Of a stretch of 54,192 nucleotides of DNA, positions 7,025 to 15,386 are shown piece after piece. The position numbers and the translations under genes are program-made. The notes below the pieces were generated by a model that worked only from the letters and a program-made list of their open reading frames with translations, was not told where the DNA came from and did no database searches. Origin of the DNA: Planctomycetota bacterium (GTDB lineage: Bacteria > Planctomycetota > Planctomycetia > Isosphaerales > Isosphaeraceae); assembly GCA_021777845.1 (NCBI GenBank), contig JAJYDB010000001.1, forward strand, positions 1 through 54,192. Direction: 5' to 3'. Numbering within the stretch: the stretch's first letter is position 1; the number at the start of each line of letters is the position of its first letter.

Positions 7025-7675
7025 TCAACCCGCTGCCGTCGGCTTCTCCGCCGATCTAGCGTGCCAACCGAGCGCCTCGCTGCAAGCCCGCGCGGCCTCG
7101 GCCAGGTCGCCGCGTTCCCAGCGGTCGACGACCATCCGACACGCAAGGCGGAGGGCCATGGCCTGTTCGCCGGCGGTTGTCACCCCGGCCTCGAAGGCGG
7201 CCTTCAGGGCGTCATGGACGCACCAGACGGCGACCTCGTGGAAGTCGAGCGAGTCACTCCTCCGGGTTTCCAGCGTCGGGATGCCGAGATGCTCGCGGGC
7301 GATCTCCATGAGCACGTCTGTCGGTGTGCTCGCCTCGGCCTCGTCGGACTCGACGTCATCGTCCGACTCCGACGGGATCCGCACCTCGATCTCGACACCT
7401 TCGGCCACCGGCGTCGTGCTGATCAGATAGCCGATCCGGTTGACGATGTGGACGCCGCTGAGGAGATACTGGCCGCCGTCGTCGCCGTCGACGAAGGTCC
7501 AGACGGACCGGGGGTCCTGGCGGCGTACGAACTCGAGTTCCTCGCCGTACGTCTCGAAGAGGCAGCCGGACTCGCCGCCGTATCCCCAGTTTGCGTTGGG
7601 GTTGAGGTGGTTGGGGACAAGGGTATAGCGTTCGTCGAACTCGTCTTCGGAGATCTGGATCGTGGTGCGTGTCAT
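7025..7675 (-). CDS. Plasmid-type hypothetical protein with DUF6900-like C-terminus
   Basis: A 216-residue protein from ATG 7675 with AAGGAAT about 8 bases upstream. The N-terminal half carries RYTLVPNHLNPNANW, GCLFETYGEELEFV and HIVNRIGYL, a pattern seen in uncharacterised proteins of conjugative and integrative elements. An acidic linker follows. The C-terminal half has LGIPTLETRRSDSLDFHEV, the core of the small DUF6900 domain. The start region (AAGGAATCTCACCATGACAC) is nearly identical to that of the gene starting at 9314. Middle gene of the minus-strand run 9580 to 6521. Role unknown. Confidence 0.75.
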   Translation of the reverse strand: MTRTTIQISEDEFDERYTLVPNHLNPNANWGYGGESGCLFETYGEELEFVRRQDPRSVWTFVDGDDGGQYLLSGVHIVNRIGYLISTTPVAEGVEIEVRIPSESDDDVESDEAEASTPTDVLMEIAREHLGIPTLETRRSDSLDFHEVAVWCVHDALKAAFEAGVTTAGEQAMALRLACRMVVDRWERGDLAEAARACSEALGWHARSAEKPTAAG

Positions 7676-7705
7676 GGTGAGATTCCTTTCTCGGTTGGTC
7701 GTTGG

Positions 7706-8461
7706 TCAGGGTCGTTCGAAGATGGTGCAGACATCGTGCAGTCCGGGGATGAAGCTGCTGCGGTAGACCTTCTTGCTGCTGCTGGCCCCGTGACTGAACC
7801 GGATGATGTCGGTGCAGTGCTGGGCGAGGCCCGCTTCGAAGGCGAGGCGCTTCGTGTGGTAGACGAGCGGGACGTAGCCGGCCTCGCGGTCGGAGTAATC
7901 GCCCATCAGCACGGCAAGCTTGCCGCCCGGTTTCAGTGCTCGGGCGCAGTTGCGGATGAACTGCCGGTAGCGACGGAGGAAGTCCTCCAGCGTCGGCGAC
8001 CGTGAGAGGTCGCGCGGGTCGTCAGCGTAGAGCTTCTGCCGCCAGTAAGGCGGATGGCTCCAGATGAAGTCGAACGTCTCGGCCGCGGGAAACTCGGTCG
8101 CGTCGCAGGCGTCGAAGCCCTGGTGGATGTCGAACGCGAAGCAGGGAATCCCGAGCTCCTCGCAGACGTCCCGTGCCGTGCCGCTGCCCGACATCGGGTC
8201 GAAGACGAGCCCGGGTCGGAAGTAGTTCAGTAGGTCCTTGATCAGGTTGCCACCGCAGTTGCCGGGCCACTTCCGGTCGCCGTACTCGCCGGCTCTGTGA
8301 AAGTGGTACAGGCTTGTAAGGTGCGGTACCGGGGACGCGTTCCTCGGCGCCATCGGGAGCAGTGCGTAGATGGGTCCGGTCGGCTCGGACCGGCCGGTCG
8401 TCGCGACCCGCCGGGTGCGGGCCGCGTAGAAGGGATTGATCGTCGTGAGTGCGTAGGTCAT
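7706..8461 (-). CDS. Orphan DNA methyltransferase (amino-methylase class)
   Basis: A 251-residue protein from ATG 8461 with AAGGAG upstream. LVFDPMSGSGTARDVC near residue 87 is the S-adenosylmethionine-binding FxGxG motif. FIWSHPPYWRQ near residue 135 is catalytic motif IV in the (D/N/S)PPY(W) form used by N4-cytosine and N6-adenine methylases. ALKPGGKLAVLMGDY is the later conserved block. Motif I precedes motif IV, with only a short N-terminal extension and no clear separate target-recognition domain. There is no cognate nuclease next to it, so it is an orphan methylase, probably modifying the element to evade host restriction (inference). Methylation target unknown. Confidence 0.85.
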   Translation of the reverse strand: MTYALTTINPFYAARTRRVATTGRSEPTGPIYALLPMAPRNASPVPHLTSLYHFHRAGEYGDRKWPGNCGGNLIKDLLNYFRPGLVFDPMSGSGTARDVCEELGIPCFAFDIHQGFDACDATEFPAAETFDFIWSHPPYWRQKLYADDPRDLSRSPTLEDFLRRYRQFIRNCARALKPGGKLAVLMGDYSDREAGYVPLVYHTKRLAFEAGLAQHCTDIIRFSHGASSSKKVYRSSFIPGLHDVCTIFERP

Positions 8462-8484
8462 GGAAGTCTCCTTTTTTCGGTCTG

Positions 8485-8682
8485 TTAGTCATTGAGTTCG
8501 GCGAGGAAGTGCCTTCCGGCCACGCACAGGGCGTAATGGAAGTCTTCGCCGTGGGCGTCGCACCAGTGCATCGCGTCGGCCAGCAGGTCGATCAGGCTGG
8601 TGATACGGCTTTCGTCGGAGTACCCGTCGATGGCTGACTCGCAGCGCCGCACCCGTTGCGGGATGAGTCGGTCGGTTGACAT
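8485..8682 (-). CDS. Small mobile-element protein, unknown function
   Basis: A 65-residue protein from ATG 8682, chosen because a near-perfect AGGAGG lies 6 bases upstream. Longer in-frame extensions run through the neighbouring gene and are rejected. The sequence has ESRITSLIDLLADAMHWCDA then FHYALCVAGRHFLAEL, a compact helical pattern common in small plasmid proteins. It ends 24 bases before the methyltransferase start, so it is probably in the same transcript. Confidence 0.7.
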   Translation of the reverse strand: MSTDRLIPQRVRRCESAIDGYSDESRITSLIDLLADAMHWCDAHGEDFHYALCVAGRHFLAELND

Positions 8683-8693
8683 AGCGCCTCCTA

Positions 8694-9314
8694 GATGTGG
8701 GCATCGACGATCAGGACGTGGTGTCCCGGATGGCTGGCGAGAAGCTCCCTCGCCTTTGCGTCCCATCGCTCGTTCTCGGTGATCAGGATGGCCCACCAGC
8801 CCATCTGGCCCCGCTCTTGCCACTGGCCGTCGGGCGTGATGATCGCGTGCGGGATGACGCCGCGTTCGAGCGCCTGCTCGGTCGGGGCCAGGTTGTCCGC
8901 GACGCGTCCTCGGGTGGACTTGATGCCGTTGATCCAGCCGTCCCACCGGCCGCCGATGGTGTACCAGTCCCACTTGCCGGCGGGATTGCTCGTCGAGATC
9001 GGCTCGCCCCGGGCGTTGAAGGACTCGTGGAAGCCGAGGTACTCCCGGTACTTCTGCTCCGGCGTGGTGGTGCGGAGCCGGGCGACGAGCTCGCGGCACT
9101 TGTCGAGGTTGTACTCGGAGTCCTGGCGCTCAATGATCCGCTCGAGGCGTTGGAGGTCGCGTTCGATCTCGGACCTGGCCTGCTCGACCGAGTAGCAGAC
9201 GTACGGGTCGACCCGAAGGTTCTCGTCGTAGGGCGTCATCTGGTCGGTGACGAAGTCGTGGGTGTGGGGCAGCCTGTCCTCGGGGACGATGATGCCGACG
9301 GTGAAGTGTGTCAT
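8694..9314 (-). CDS. Hypothetical mobile-element protein with Trp-rich C-terminal part
   Basis: A 206-207 residue protein from ATG 9314 (stop codon at 8691-8693). AAGGAAT lies about 8 bases upstream, in a leader nearly identical to that of the gene at 7675. It begins MTHFTVGIIVPEDRLP. A charged helical middle follows (EQARSEIERDLQRLERIIER), then GKWDWYTIGGRWDGW and GQWQERGQMGWWAILI. The W-D-W-Y-x-I-G-G-R-W motif is recurrent in uncharacterised phage and plasmid proteins. No function can be assigned. Confidence 0.7.
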
Positions 9315-9336
9315 GGTGCGATTCCTTTCGGTTGAG

Positions 9337-9358
9337 GGGCGGGCCCTCCGGCCCGCCC
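9337..9358 (-). terminator. Perfect GC hairpin between two small genes
   Basis: GGGCGGGCC (9337-9345) pairs perfectly with GGCCCGCCC (9350-9358) around a 4-base loop. It lies in the 50-base gap between the genes at 9368-9580 and 8694-9314. There is no T-run, so it may be an attenuator or mRNA-stability element rather than a full terminator. Confidence 0.4.
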
Positions 9359-9367
9359 GGTTGATGA

Positions 9368-9580
9368 TCAGTCCTTCGTCTCGGTGGCGACTCGGAGCGT
9401 GATCCGGCCGTCGAGCGGCACGACCTCGAGCTGCACGTTGAAGCCCTTGCCGTCGCCGTGGGCCCAGGCGCTGCCGATGCGGGTCCAGAAGCCCTTCTTC
9501 CCCTCGCGGTCGCGGACCTGATACGCGACGTGGCTCGGGGCTTTCGAGGCGGTGGTTTCGTTGTTCGTGTTGTCGGACAT
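9368..9580 (-). CDS. Small plasmid-type hypothetical protein
   Basis: A 70-residue protein from ATG 9580 with AAGGAG 7 bases upstream. An in-frame start at 9652 lacks such a site and crosses a hairpin. After a Thr/Asn-rich start it reads HVAYQVRDREGKKGFWTRIG, SAWAHGDGKGFNVQLEVVPL and RITLRV. This small beta-rich family is common on proteobacterial and planctomycete plasmids and has no known function. It is the first gene of the minus-strand run ending at 6521. Confidence 0.7.
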   Translation of the reverse strand: MSDNTNNETTASKAPSHVAYQVRDREGKKGFWTRIGSAWAHGDGKGFNVQLEVVPLDGRITLRVATETKD

Positions 9581-10350
9581 GGTGGTCTCCTTCTCTTCGG
9601 GTTTCCGGCCGCGACCATCGCGGCCTGATGGCACGGCGAAGAAAGCCGCCACAGCCCGGGGCGGAGCGAGCGCCAGCGACCGGGCAAGCGAAAGGCCGAG
9701 GCTCCCCCTTGGGAAACGGCCTTGGCAGCTTGACCCGGACCGGCGGCGGCTTTACGCGTGACATGAAGCAGGCCGCGTGTCGCGTCGGCCACGAACGGGG
9801 AAGGGACCGACGTGACCGGCGCGAGCAACGTCACCGGACCGATGGGGCCCGACCCCGGTCATCAGGTCCCCCGGCGCCGGGAGATCCTGGCCCTCGGAGG
9901 ATGCGCGACGGCCTTGCGTCGCGCGGACGAGACTCCAGCCGCAGAGGTCGCCCCGGCTTCGCGGCGAGCGGCTCGCACGCACGCGGGACATGGCATCCGA
10001 CGCCGGGCGGCTCGATCGCTCGGAGGACGTCGTCCACCTGATTCGCCGCCGCCGCGAATTCGTCACGCGGGGCTCCCCCCGACACCCTGGGCGCTACGCA
10101 ACCCGGGCCAGCTTCGCGCCTGCGGGTGTCGGCGACCGTGGTTCAACGCTCCGGATACAACATACGCATGCTGTGAAATATGTCGATGAAAATTGACTGA
10201 GCCCTAGAATGCCGATAGCGTTCGCTCCCGCAGGTCGTCCCCGCCGGACGGGAGAACGACCGCCATCGCCGGGGCGGTCACGCCTGCCCCGGGCTGGACC
10301 GAGGCGCGCAGCACGTTTCCGATCACGAACCCCAACGAGCGGGCGACACG
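9581..10350. other. 770-base gap before relaxase (candidate oriT/promoter region)
   Basis: No convincing gene on either strand. It holds a perfect hairpin GGCCGCGA/TCGCGGCC at 9607-9625, a 12-base palindrome at 9870-9881, an AT-rich island near 10150-10200 unusual for this GC background, and a 7-base hairpin CCGGGGC/GCCCCGG at 10269-10292. The gap separates the small-gene operon (minus) from the relaxase (plus). It is the natural place for oriT and for divergent promoters. Confidence 0.5.
9607..9625. promoter_or_regulatory. Perfect 8-base inverted repeat upstream of small-gene operon
   Basis: GGCCGCGA (9607-9614) faces TCGCGGCC (9618-9625) around CCA, 27 bases before the ATG at 9580. Its position fits an operator or leader hairpin for the operon. 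Confidence 0.45.
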
Positions 10351-13038
10351 ATGTTGCGAATCCACCCGGTCACGTCCGCGACCGACGCGAAGCGGTACTA
10401 CGCGTCCTCGGACTACTACACCGAGGGCCAGGAGCTGGTCGGCCGGTGGGGCGGCAAGCTGGCCGGCGAGCTCGGCCTCGCGGGCACGGTGGGCAAGGAT
10501 CACTTCGACCGATTGTGCGACAACCTCCACCCCCGGACGGGACAGCCGCTCACGCCGCGCACCAACCAGGAGCGCCGGGTGGGATATGACTTTGTCTTCT
10601 CCGGGCCCAAGTCCTTCAGCCAGGTTGAGGCCCTGGCCGGGGATGCCGAGCGTGAGCGACTGATCGCCGCCTTCGACACGTCCGTCGACGAGACGATGCG
10701 GGAGATCGAGGGTGACATGCGGACCCGCGTCCGGAAGGGCGGGGAGCGCTCGGACCGCCTCACCGGCAACATGGTCTGGTCCGTGTTCCGGCACTCGACC
10801 TCGCGACCCGTGGGCGACGCTCCGCCCGACCCCCAGCGCCACAGCCACGTGCTGGTCTTCAACGCGACGAGAGACCGGGAGGAGGGCCGGATCAAGGCCG
10901 GCGAGTTCGCCTCGATCAAGCGGGACGGGGAGTACTACACGGCGGCGTTCTATTCCCGCCTGGCCAGAAAGCTGGAAGGCCTGGGGTACGTCATCGACCG
11001 CCGCGGCGGCAAGGAGTGGGAGATCGCCGGGGTGCCGCAATCGGTCATCGAGAAATTCAGCAAGCGGCAAAGCCAGATCGAGGCCGAGGCCGAGCGCCTG
11101 GGCATCACGGACGCCCGGCTCAAGAGCGAGCTGGGGGCCAGGACCCGGGCGAAGAAGCAGAAGGAGCTCACCCCGGCCGAGCTCAGGACGCTCTGGGACG
11201 GACAGCTCACCTCCGACGAGCGCGAGGCGCTCACGGCGGTCTACGAGCGGCGGATTGCGGCCGGCGAGCCGGTCACCGCACGGGAGGCGGTCGCCTTCGC
11301 ACTGCGCCACTGTTTCGAGCGGGAGGCAGTCGTGCCCGAGCGAGAGATCCGCAAGACCGCCTTGCTGTTCGGGCTGGGCTCCCTGACTCCGGAGGCCGTG
11401 GCGGAGGAGGTTGGGCGCCAGGGGGTGATCACGCGGGAGATCGACGGGCGGATGATGGCGACGACCCGCGAAGTGCTGGGCGAGGAGCGATTCCTCGCCG
11501 CGTTCGCCGCGGCCGGTCGCGGCACGCTCCGCCCGACCGGCATTGCCCCGGGAGTGGAGCGAGGCATGCTGGACGACGACCAGTGGGCGGCCGTCCGCGG
11601 CCTGCTCAGCTCCTCGGATCGAGTCAGCCTGGTCGACAGCGCGGCGGGCACGGGGAAGAGCACGATGCTCAAGACCTACGACCGGGGCCTGAAGCTGGCC
11701 GGCGCGAACGTCACGTACCTGGCCACGACCTCCCAGGCGGTGGAGGTCCTGCGCAAAGACGGCTTCCGGGCCGAGACCGTGGCCTCCTTCCTCATGAGTG
11801 AGGAGATGCAGAAAGCCGCCCGCGGCGGCCGGGTCGTGGTCGACGAGGTCAGCATGCTGGGCCATCACGACGCCGTGCGCCTCTTCGAGGCGGCGAGGGC
11901 CGGCGATCTCCGACTGGATCTGGTGGGCGACTCCCGACAGCACGGGTCGGTCGCCCGCGGCGCGTTGATGCGGGTGCTCCAGCAGTATGGCGGCCTGACG
12001 CCGTTCCGACTCGCCACGATCAAGCGACAGGAGAGTGGCGGCTACAAGCACGCGGTCCAGCTCTTCTCCGAAGGGAAGTCGCTCGACGGGTTCAACCAGC
12101 TCGACGGCCTGGGCTGGGTCAAGCAGATGACGGAAGGGGAGCGCGAGCACGCCATCGCCTCGGACTACGTCGAGGCCCTCCGCGACGGTAAGGACTGGGA
12201 CCAGGTCCTCGTCATCAGTCCCACGCATGCCGAAGGCCAGCGCATCACGGATGCGATCCGGCGGGCGCTGAAAGAGGACGGCCGGCTCGGAACGGAGGAG
12301 CGGGAGTTCACCCGGCTGGTGGCCGCGAACCTGACGGAGGCGGAGCGGAGCGACCCGACGAGCTACCGGTCGGGCCAGGTCGACGTGATCCAGTTCCACC
12401 AGAACGCGAAGGGGCACCGGACGGGCGACCGGATCAGGGTCTCGGACAGAGATGCCTCGTCCCTCCCGCTCGACCAGGCCGGGAAGTTCCAGGCCTACCG
12501 GGCGGAGGTGCTCCGGCTGGCGGCCGGTGACGTGCTTCGCCTGACGGCCGGCGGCAAGACGGCCGACGGCAAGCACCGGCTGAACAATGGGGCGGCCTAC
12601 CGCGTGGCGGGGTTCACCCCGGAGGGCGACATCCGGCTCGACAACGGCTGGGTGGTCGGGCGCGACTTCGGGCACTTCCGACACGGCCTGGTCGAGACCT
12701 CTTTCGGCTCGCAGGGCAGGACTGTCGACCGGGTGATCATCGGCCAGTCCTCGCAGTCGTCGCCGGCCTCGAACATGGAGCAGATCTACGTCTCGGCGAG
12801 CCGCGCGCGGCAGATGCTCCGGCTCTACACCGACGACAAGGACGAGCTGCGCGAGGCGATCGCCCGCTCCTCGCAGAAGGTGGCCGCGTCCGACCTCATC
12901 GCCGGGAAGAAGCCGACGCAGAGGAAGCGCCTAAACCGGCTGCGGCTGCAGCGGCAAGCGATCCTGGAGCGGACGCGTCAGGCGTACGCGGCGGCACGAC
13001 CGCCTCGACCCAGCGCGGAAAGGGAGGTCAATCGATGA
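10351..13038 (+). CDS. trwC: MobF-family conjugative relaxase (TrwC/TraI type)
   Basis: An 895-residue protein from ATG 10351. The relaxase domain (about residues 1-300) has the N-terminal tyrosine clusters RYYASSDYYTEG (Tyr16, 17, 22, 23) and the metal-binding histidines His148, His164 and His166 in HSHVLVFN. The second half is a RecD-like helicase, with Walker A VDSAAGTGKST near residue 430, Walker B VVVDEVSML near 495 and a late YVSASRARQ motif near 830. This is the MobF layout of R388 TrwC and F TraI: nicking at oriT, covalent attachment to the strand and 5'-3' unwinding. It is slightly shorter than TrwC (about 966). The next gene overlaps its stop (ATGA). Confidence 0.95.
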   Translation: MLRIHPVTSATDAKRYYASSDYYTEGQELVGRWGGKLAGELGLAGTVGKDHFDRLCDNLHPRTGQPLTPRTNQERRVGYDFVFSGPKSFSQVEALAGDAERERLIAAFDTSVDETMREIEGDMRTRVRKGGERSDRLTGNMVWSVFRHSTSRPVGDAPPDPQRHSHVLVFNATRDREEGRIKAGEFASIKRDGEYYTAAFYSRLARKLEGLGYVIDRRGGKEWEIAGVPQSVIEKFSKRQSQIEAEAERLGITDARLKSELGARTRAKKQKELTPAELRTLWDGQLTSDEREALTAVYERRIAAGEPVTAREAVAFALRHCFEREAVVPEREIRKTALLFGLGSLTPEAVAEEVGRQGVITREIDGRMMATTREVLGEERFLAAFAAAGRGTLRPTGIAPGVERGMLDDDQWAAVRGLLSSSDRVSLVDSAAGTGKSTMLKTYDRGLKLAGANVTYLATTSQAVEVLRKDGFRAETVASFLMSEEMQKAARGGRVVVDEVSMLGHHDAVRLFEAARAGDLRLDLVGDSRQHGSVARGALMRVLQQYGGLTPFRLATIKRQESGGYKHAVQLFSEGKSLDGFNQLDGLGWVKQMTEGEREHAIASDYVEALRDGKDWDQVLVISPTHAEGQRITDAIRRALKEDGRLGTEEREFTRLVAANLTEAERSDPTSYRSGQVDVIQFHQNAKGHRTGDRIRVSDRDASSLPLDQAGKFQAYRAEVLRLAAGDVLRLTAGGKTADGKHRLNNGAAYRVAGFTPEGDIRLDNGWVVGRDFGHFRHGLVETSFGSQGRTVDRVIIGQSSQSSPASNMEQIYVSASRARQMLRLYTDDKDELREAIARSSQKVAASDLIAGKKPTQRKRLNRLRLQRQAILERTRQAYAAARPPRPSAEREVNR

Positions 13039-13523
13039 GCGACAGCCTGGCACGCGACCGTTTCCGCAACACGCAAGGGATTCGGGCGGTCCTCGACGCC
13101 CCGGCCGCGGGTGCGGAGCGAGATCTCCCCGGCGGCGGGGAGGAGCCGCTCGGCCTCGAGACCTTCTCCCTGGACAGCTCGTCCTATCAGTCGCACGCGC
13201 GGCCCGGCAACAAGCCGCTGCCTTCCCTCCACTTCATCCTCCGGGACCGGTCTATCCGCTCCTGCCAGTACATGCATCTGGAGAGCGGCAGCAGCTTCGA
13301 GAACCTCCCCCAGGGGCAGGGACACCGACTCACCTTCCAGTTCTCGAACGCGACCGCCATCCGCGTCGTGATCGAGGGCCGCAATCTCTGGCGACTCTAC
13401 GACTACGTCGCGCAGCACCGGATGCCCTGGGTCTACGAGCTTCCCGACGGCCGCGATTTCGAGGATGCGTGGGCGCCAGTCATCCGCACGATCGAATTCC
13501 GCGAGCTCAGTCCCGAGCAGTAA
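13035..13523 (+). CDS. Hypothetical protein coupled to relaxase
   Basis: A 162-residue protein whose ATG overlaps the relaxase stop (ATGA at 13035-13038), indicating translational coupling. The first 60 residues are polar and probably disordered. The rest is beta-rich with SLHFILRDRSIRSCQYMHL, HRLTFQFSNATAIRVVIEG and NLWRLYDYVAQHRMPWVYEL. This looks like a small ligand-binding or interaction fold. No family is recognised. Coupling to the relaxase suggests a transfer-accessory role, but that is inference. Confidence 0.75.
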   Translation: MSDSLARDRFRNTQGIRAVLDAPAAGAERDLPGGGEEPLGLETFSLDSSSYQSHARPGNKPLPSLHFILRDRSIRSCQYMHLESGSSFENLPQGQGHRLTFQFSNATAIRVVIEGRNLWRLYDYVAQHRMPWVYELPDGRDFEDAWAPVIRTIEFRELSPEQ

Positions 13524-13535
13524 TCACGCGGACTG

Positions 13536-15059
13536 TCAGGAACGACCGGGGTTCTTCGTCCTCGATCTCACCAGGTCGGGCCCGTATGCGAACGGTAGGC
13601 CGCTTCGCATCCAGTGTTTCCAGGCGTAGCGCTCGCCCTCCAGGCGGACGTCGATCGCATGGTCGTCCCCCTCGTGGAAGGAGAGCTTGCGGCTGTCGAG
13701 CTCGCAGGTGTAGCCGATCTTGCCGCAGTCCCCGTAGGTCACGTCCCGCTTCGAGAGCACGAAGGGCTCCGGGGCGGGCGCCCGCTCCTTGCGGTCATCC
13801 TCGGAACGGGTCGCGGCCACCCTGAGCAGGTACCGGCCGTAGTGGTAGGGGTCGACGCCGCACGTGGCCCTGAGATGGCATCCGGGATTGCCCAGTTCCC
13901 GGATGATCGCGTAGACCACGTCCTCGCTGTAGATGGCGAGCTCCTCCGCGGTCCGCCCCGATTCGCGGGCGGCCTGGAGTGCGCCCCAGGTCAGGCTGAA
14001 GTACCCCGTGTACATGGCCAAGATTTCGCGACCCTTGTCCTCGGCGAGGAGCTTCGCCGTCTCAGTCCTCACATTCTCGGCCACCCCGGAGCTGTAGAAC
14101 TCCTCCTTGGTGATCCGGACCGTTCTCGGGTAGATCTCGAGCCCTTTTCCGGCCCTTTCGATCGCCCTGCGGAAGTGCCGCTTGCGTGCGGCAAAGGAGG
14201 ACAGGTCGCCCAGCTCGGCTTCCACGAGCAACACCATGTTGCGGCGAGGTGACTTCTTCACGGAACCGGCCAGGTCGCGGACCATGCACTGTGCGAGGCG
14301 CTTGCCGACCAGCTCGCTGTCCTGCTGGACCTGGGCGTTGACGTATTCGGTCCGGGTCAAGAAGAGCCTGCCCTCGGCCAGCTCCCTCGCCCGGTCGATG
14401 TCGTCGCTCGTCTCGACCGCCTCTTCGTCCTCCAGGGCGATGACGATCGAGATGGGCCGCGGTGTGAGGTCCTCCTTGCGGTGCGCCCTGACGATCCGCA
14501 GCACTTCGGCAGCGATCGCCTCGCGGCTGCCGAAGCGACGCAGCACGGCCTCGATGCCGAGCGTCTCGGCCATGGCGGTGAAGCCCCGGAACAGTTCGTC
14601 CTGGGCTGTATTGCGCCACTCGCGGAACAGATAGTAGACGCGGTCGAACCGCCGCTCCCGGTCCTGGGGCACGACCTCTTCCTCTTTCTCGACCCAGACA
14701 CACCTCACCTCGGCCCCCCCGGCCGAGAGGTAGGGCGCGAGGGGTCGGTCGAGGTGCTCCTTGCCCGACGCCAGCCGCAGATACTTGTTCGCGTATGAGA
14801 GGAGCTGCTTGATCGTCCCCGCGCTGCCGTAGTCGGGGAAGTCCATGAGACTCCGGCAGAACGGGCGGTCGTTCCCCTGCGTCTTCCACAGCCCGTGGAT
14901 GCCGAGGAGCAGATCCCGCGCGGGAGCGAGCTTGTCGAGCTGACGCGTCTCGCGCCGCAACGCGATGTTGAGCACGGGCTCGTTGGCTCTGATGTAGTCC
15001 AGGAACTCGCCGTAGTCGGACCAGCCGACCGGCGGTCCCTGACGTGCCACGCGGGGCAT
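13536..15059 (-). CDS. Large hypothetical protein divergent to parB
   Basis: A 507-residue protein from ATG 15059, preceded by a GGAGGGG tract. The first ATG at 15086 has poorer context. The protein is soluble with no signal or membrane segment. Visible landmarks are ANKYLRLASGKEHLDRPLAP, EVRCVWVEKEEEVVPQ, ISIVIALEDEEAVETSDDID and a C-terminal KIGYTCELDSRKLSFHEGDDH. I do not recognise the family and see no catalytic signature. It is divergent from parB across an operator-like repeat array and convergent with the relaxase-coupled gene. It may be cargo or a regulator of element maintenance; neither is shown. Confidence 0.75.
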   Translation of the reverse strand: MPRVARQGPPVGWSDYGEFLDYIRANEPVLNIALRRETRQLDKLAPARDLLLGIHGLWKTQGNDRPFCRSLMDFPDYGSAGTIKQLLSYANKYLRLASGKEHLDRPLAPYLSAGGAEVRCVWVEKEEEVVPQDRERRFDRVYYLFREWRNTAQDELFRGFTAMAETLGIEAVLRRFGSREAIAAEVLRIVRAHRKEDLTPRPISIVIALEDEEAVETSDDIDRARELAEGRLFLTRTEYVNAQVQQDSELVGKRLAQCMVRDLAGSVKKSPRRNMVLLVEAELGDLSSFAARKRHFRRAIERAGKGLEIYPRTVRITKEEFYSSGVAENVRTETAKLLAEDKGREILAMYTGYFSLTWGALQAARESGRTAEELAIYSEDVVYAIIRELGNPGCHLRATCGVDPYHYGRYLLRVAATRSEDDRKERAPAPEPFVLSKRDVTYGDCGKIGYTCELDSRKLSFHEGDDHAIDVRLEGERYAWKHWMRSGLPFAYGPDLVRSRTKNPGRS

Positions 15060-15386
15060 TGTAGGAGCCCCTCCACCCGGGCGCAAGGCCCGGTAAAGAA
15101 TCCGGTAAAGTTACCGCCCGAGGCCGGTAAGTTTACCCGCAGGGCGCGTGCGCCGACAGGGCCAATGTTTCCGAACCCTTGGCGCGCAGGGCTTTACGGC
15201 CCTTACCGTTCTTCGCGCGCATGCTCGCCCGCCCTCCTAGGATGCCTTCAGACGGGGCGGGCGGGATGCAACTTCCCTGATCCCTCCGCCCGCCTTTCCC
15301 CCGCTGCGTGAGTTCGTACAAGCCCGGTCAGGGTTCAGCCCCGGGGCGTCCGGCGTGCGCGCCGGGCCAGGACGAGAGGAGCCGAC
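15060..15386. other. Divergent promoter region before parB
   Basis: No gene. The region between the divergent 507-residue protein and parB holds the CGGTAA/TTACCG repeat array (15090-15137) and a further loose copy at 15192-15207. It presumably carries both promoters. Confidence 0.6.
15090..15137. promoter_or_regulatory. Array of CGGTAA/TTACCG palindromes (candidate operator)
   Basis: CCGGTAAAG occurs at 15090-15098 and again at 15102-15110. The second copy is half of the perfect palindrome CGGTAAAGTTACCG (15103-15116). GGTAAGTTTACC (15126-15137) is a second palindrome whose centre is 22 bases, about two helical turns, from the first. A looser TTACGG..TTACCG pair is at 15193-15207. The spacing suggests cooperative binding of a dimeric regulator, possibly ParB or the divergent gene's product. 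Confidence 0.65.

Noticed and set aside
10204-12684. 826-codon minus-strand frame opposite the relaxase
   Set aside because: Antisense shadow; the relaxase motifs are on the plus strand.
15133-15321. 62-codon minus-strand frame before parB
   Set aside because: It lies over the operator array, is Arg/Gly-rich and lacks a ribosome binding site.
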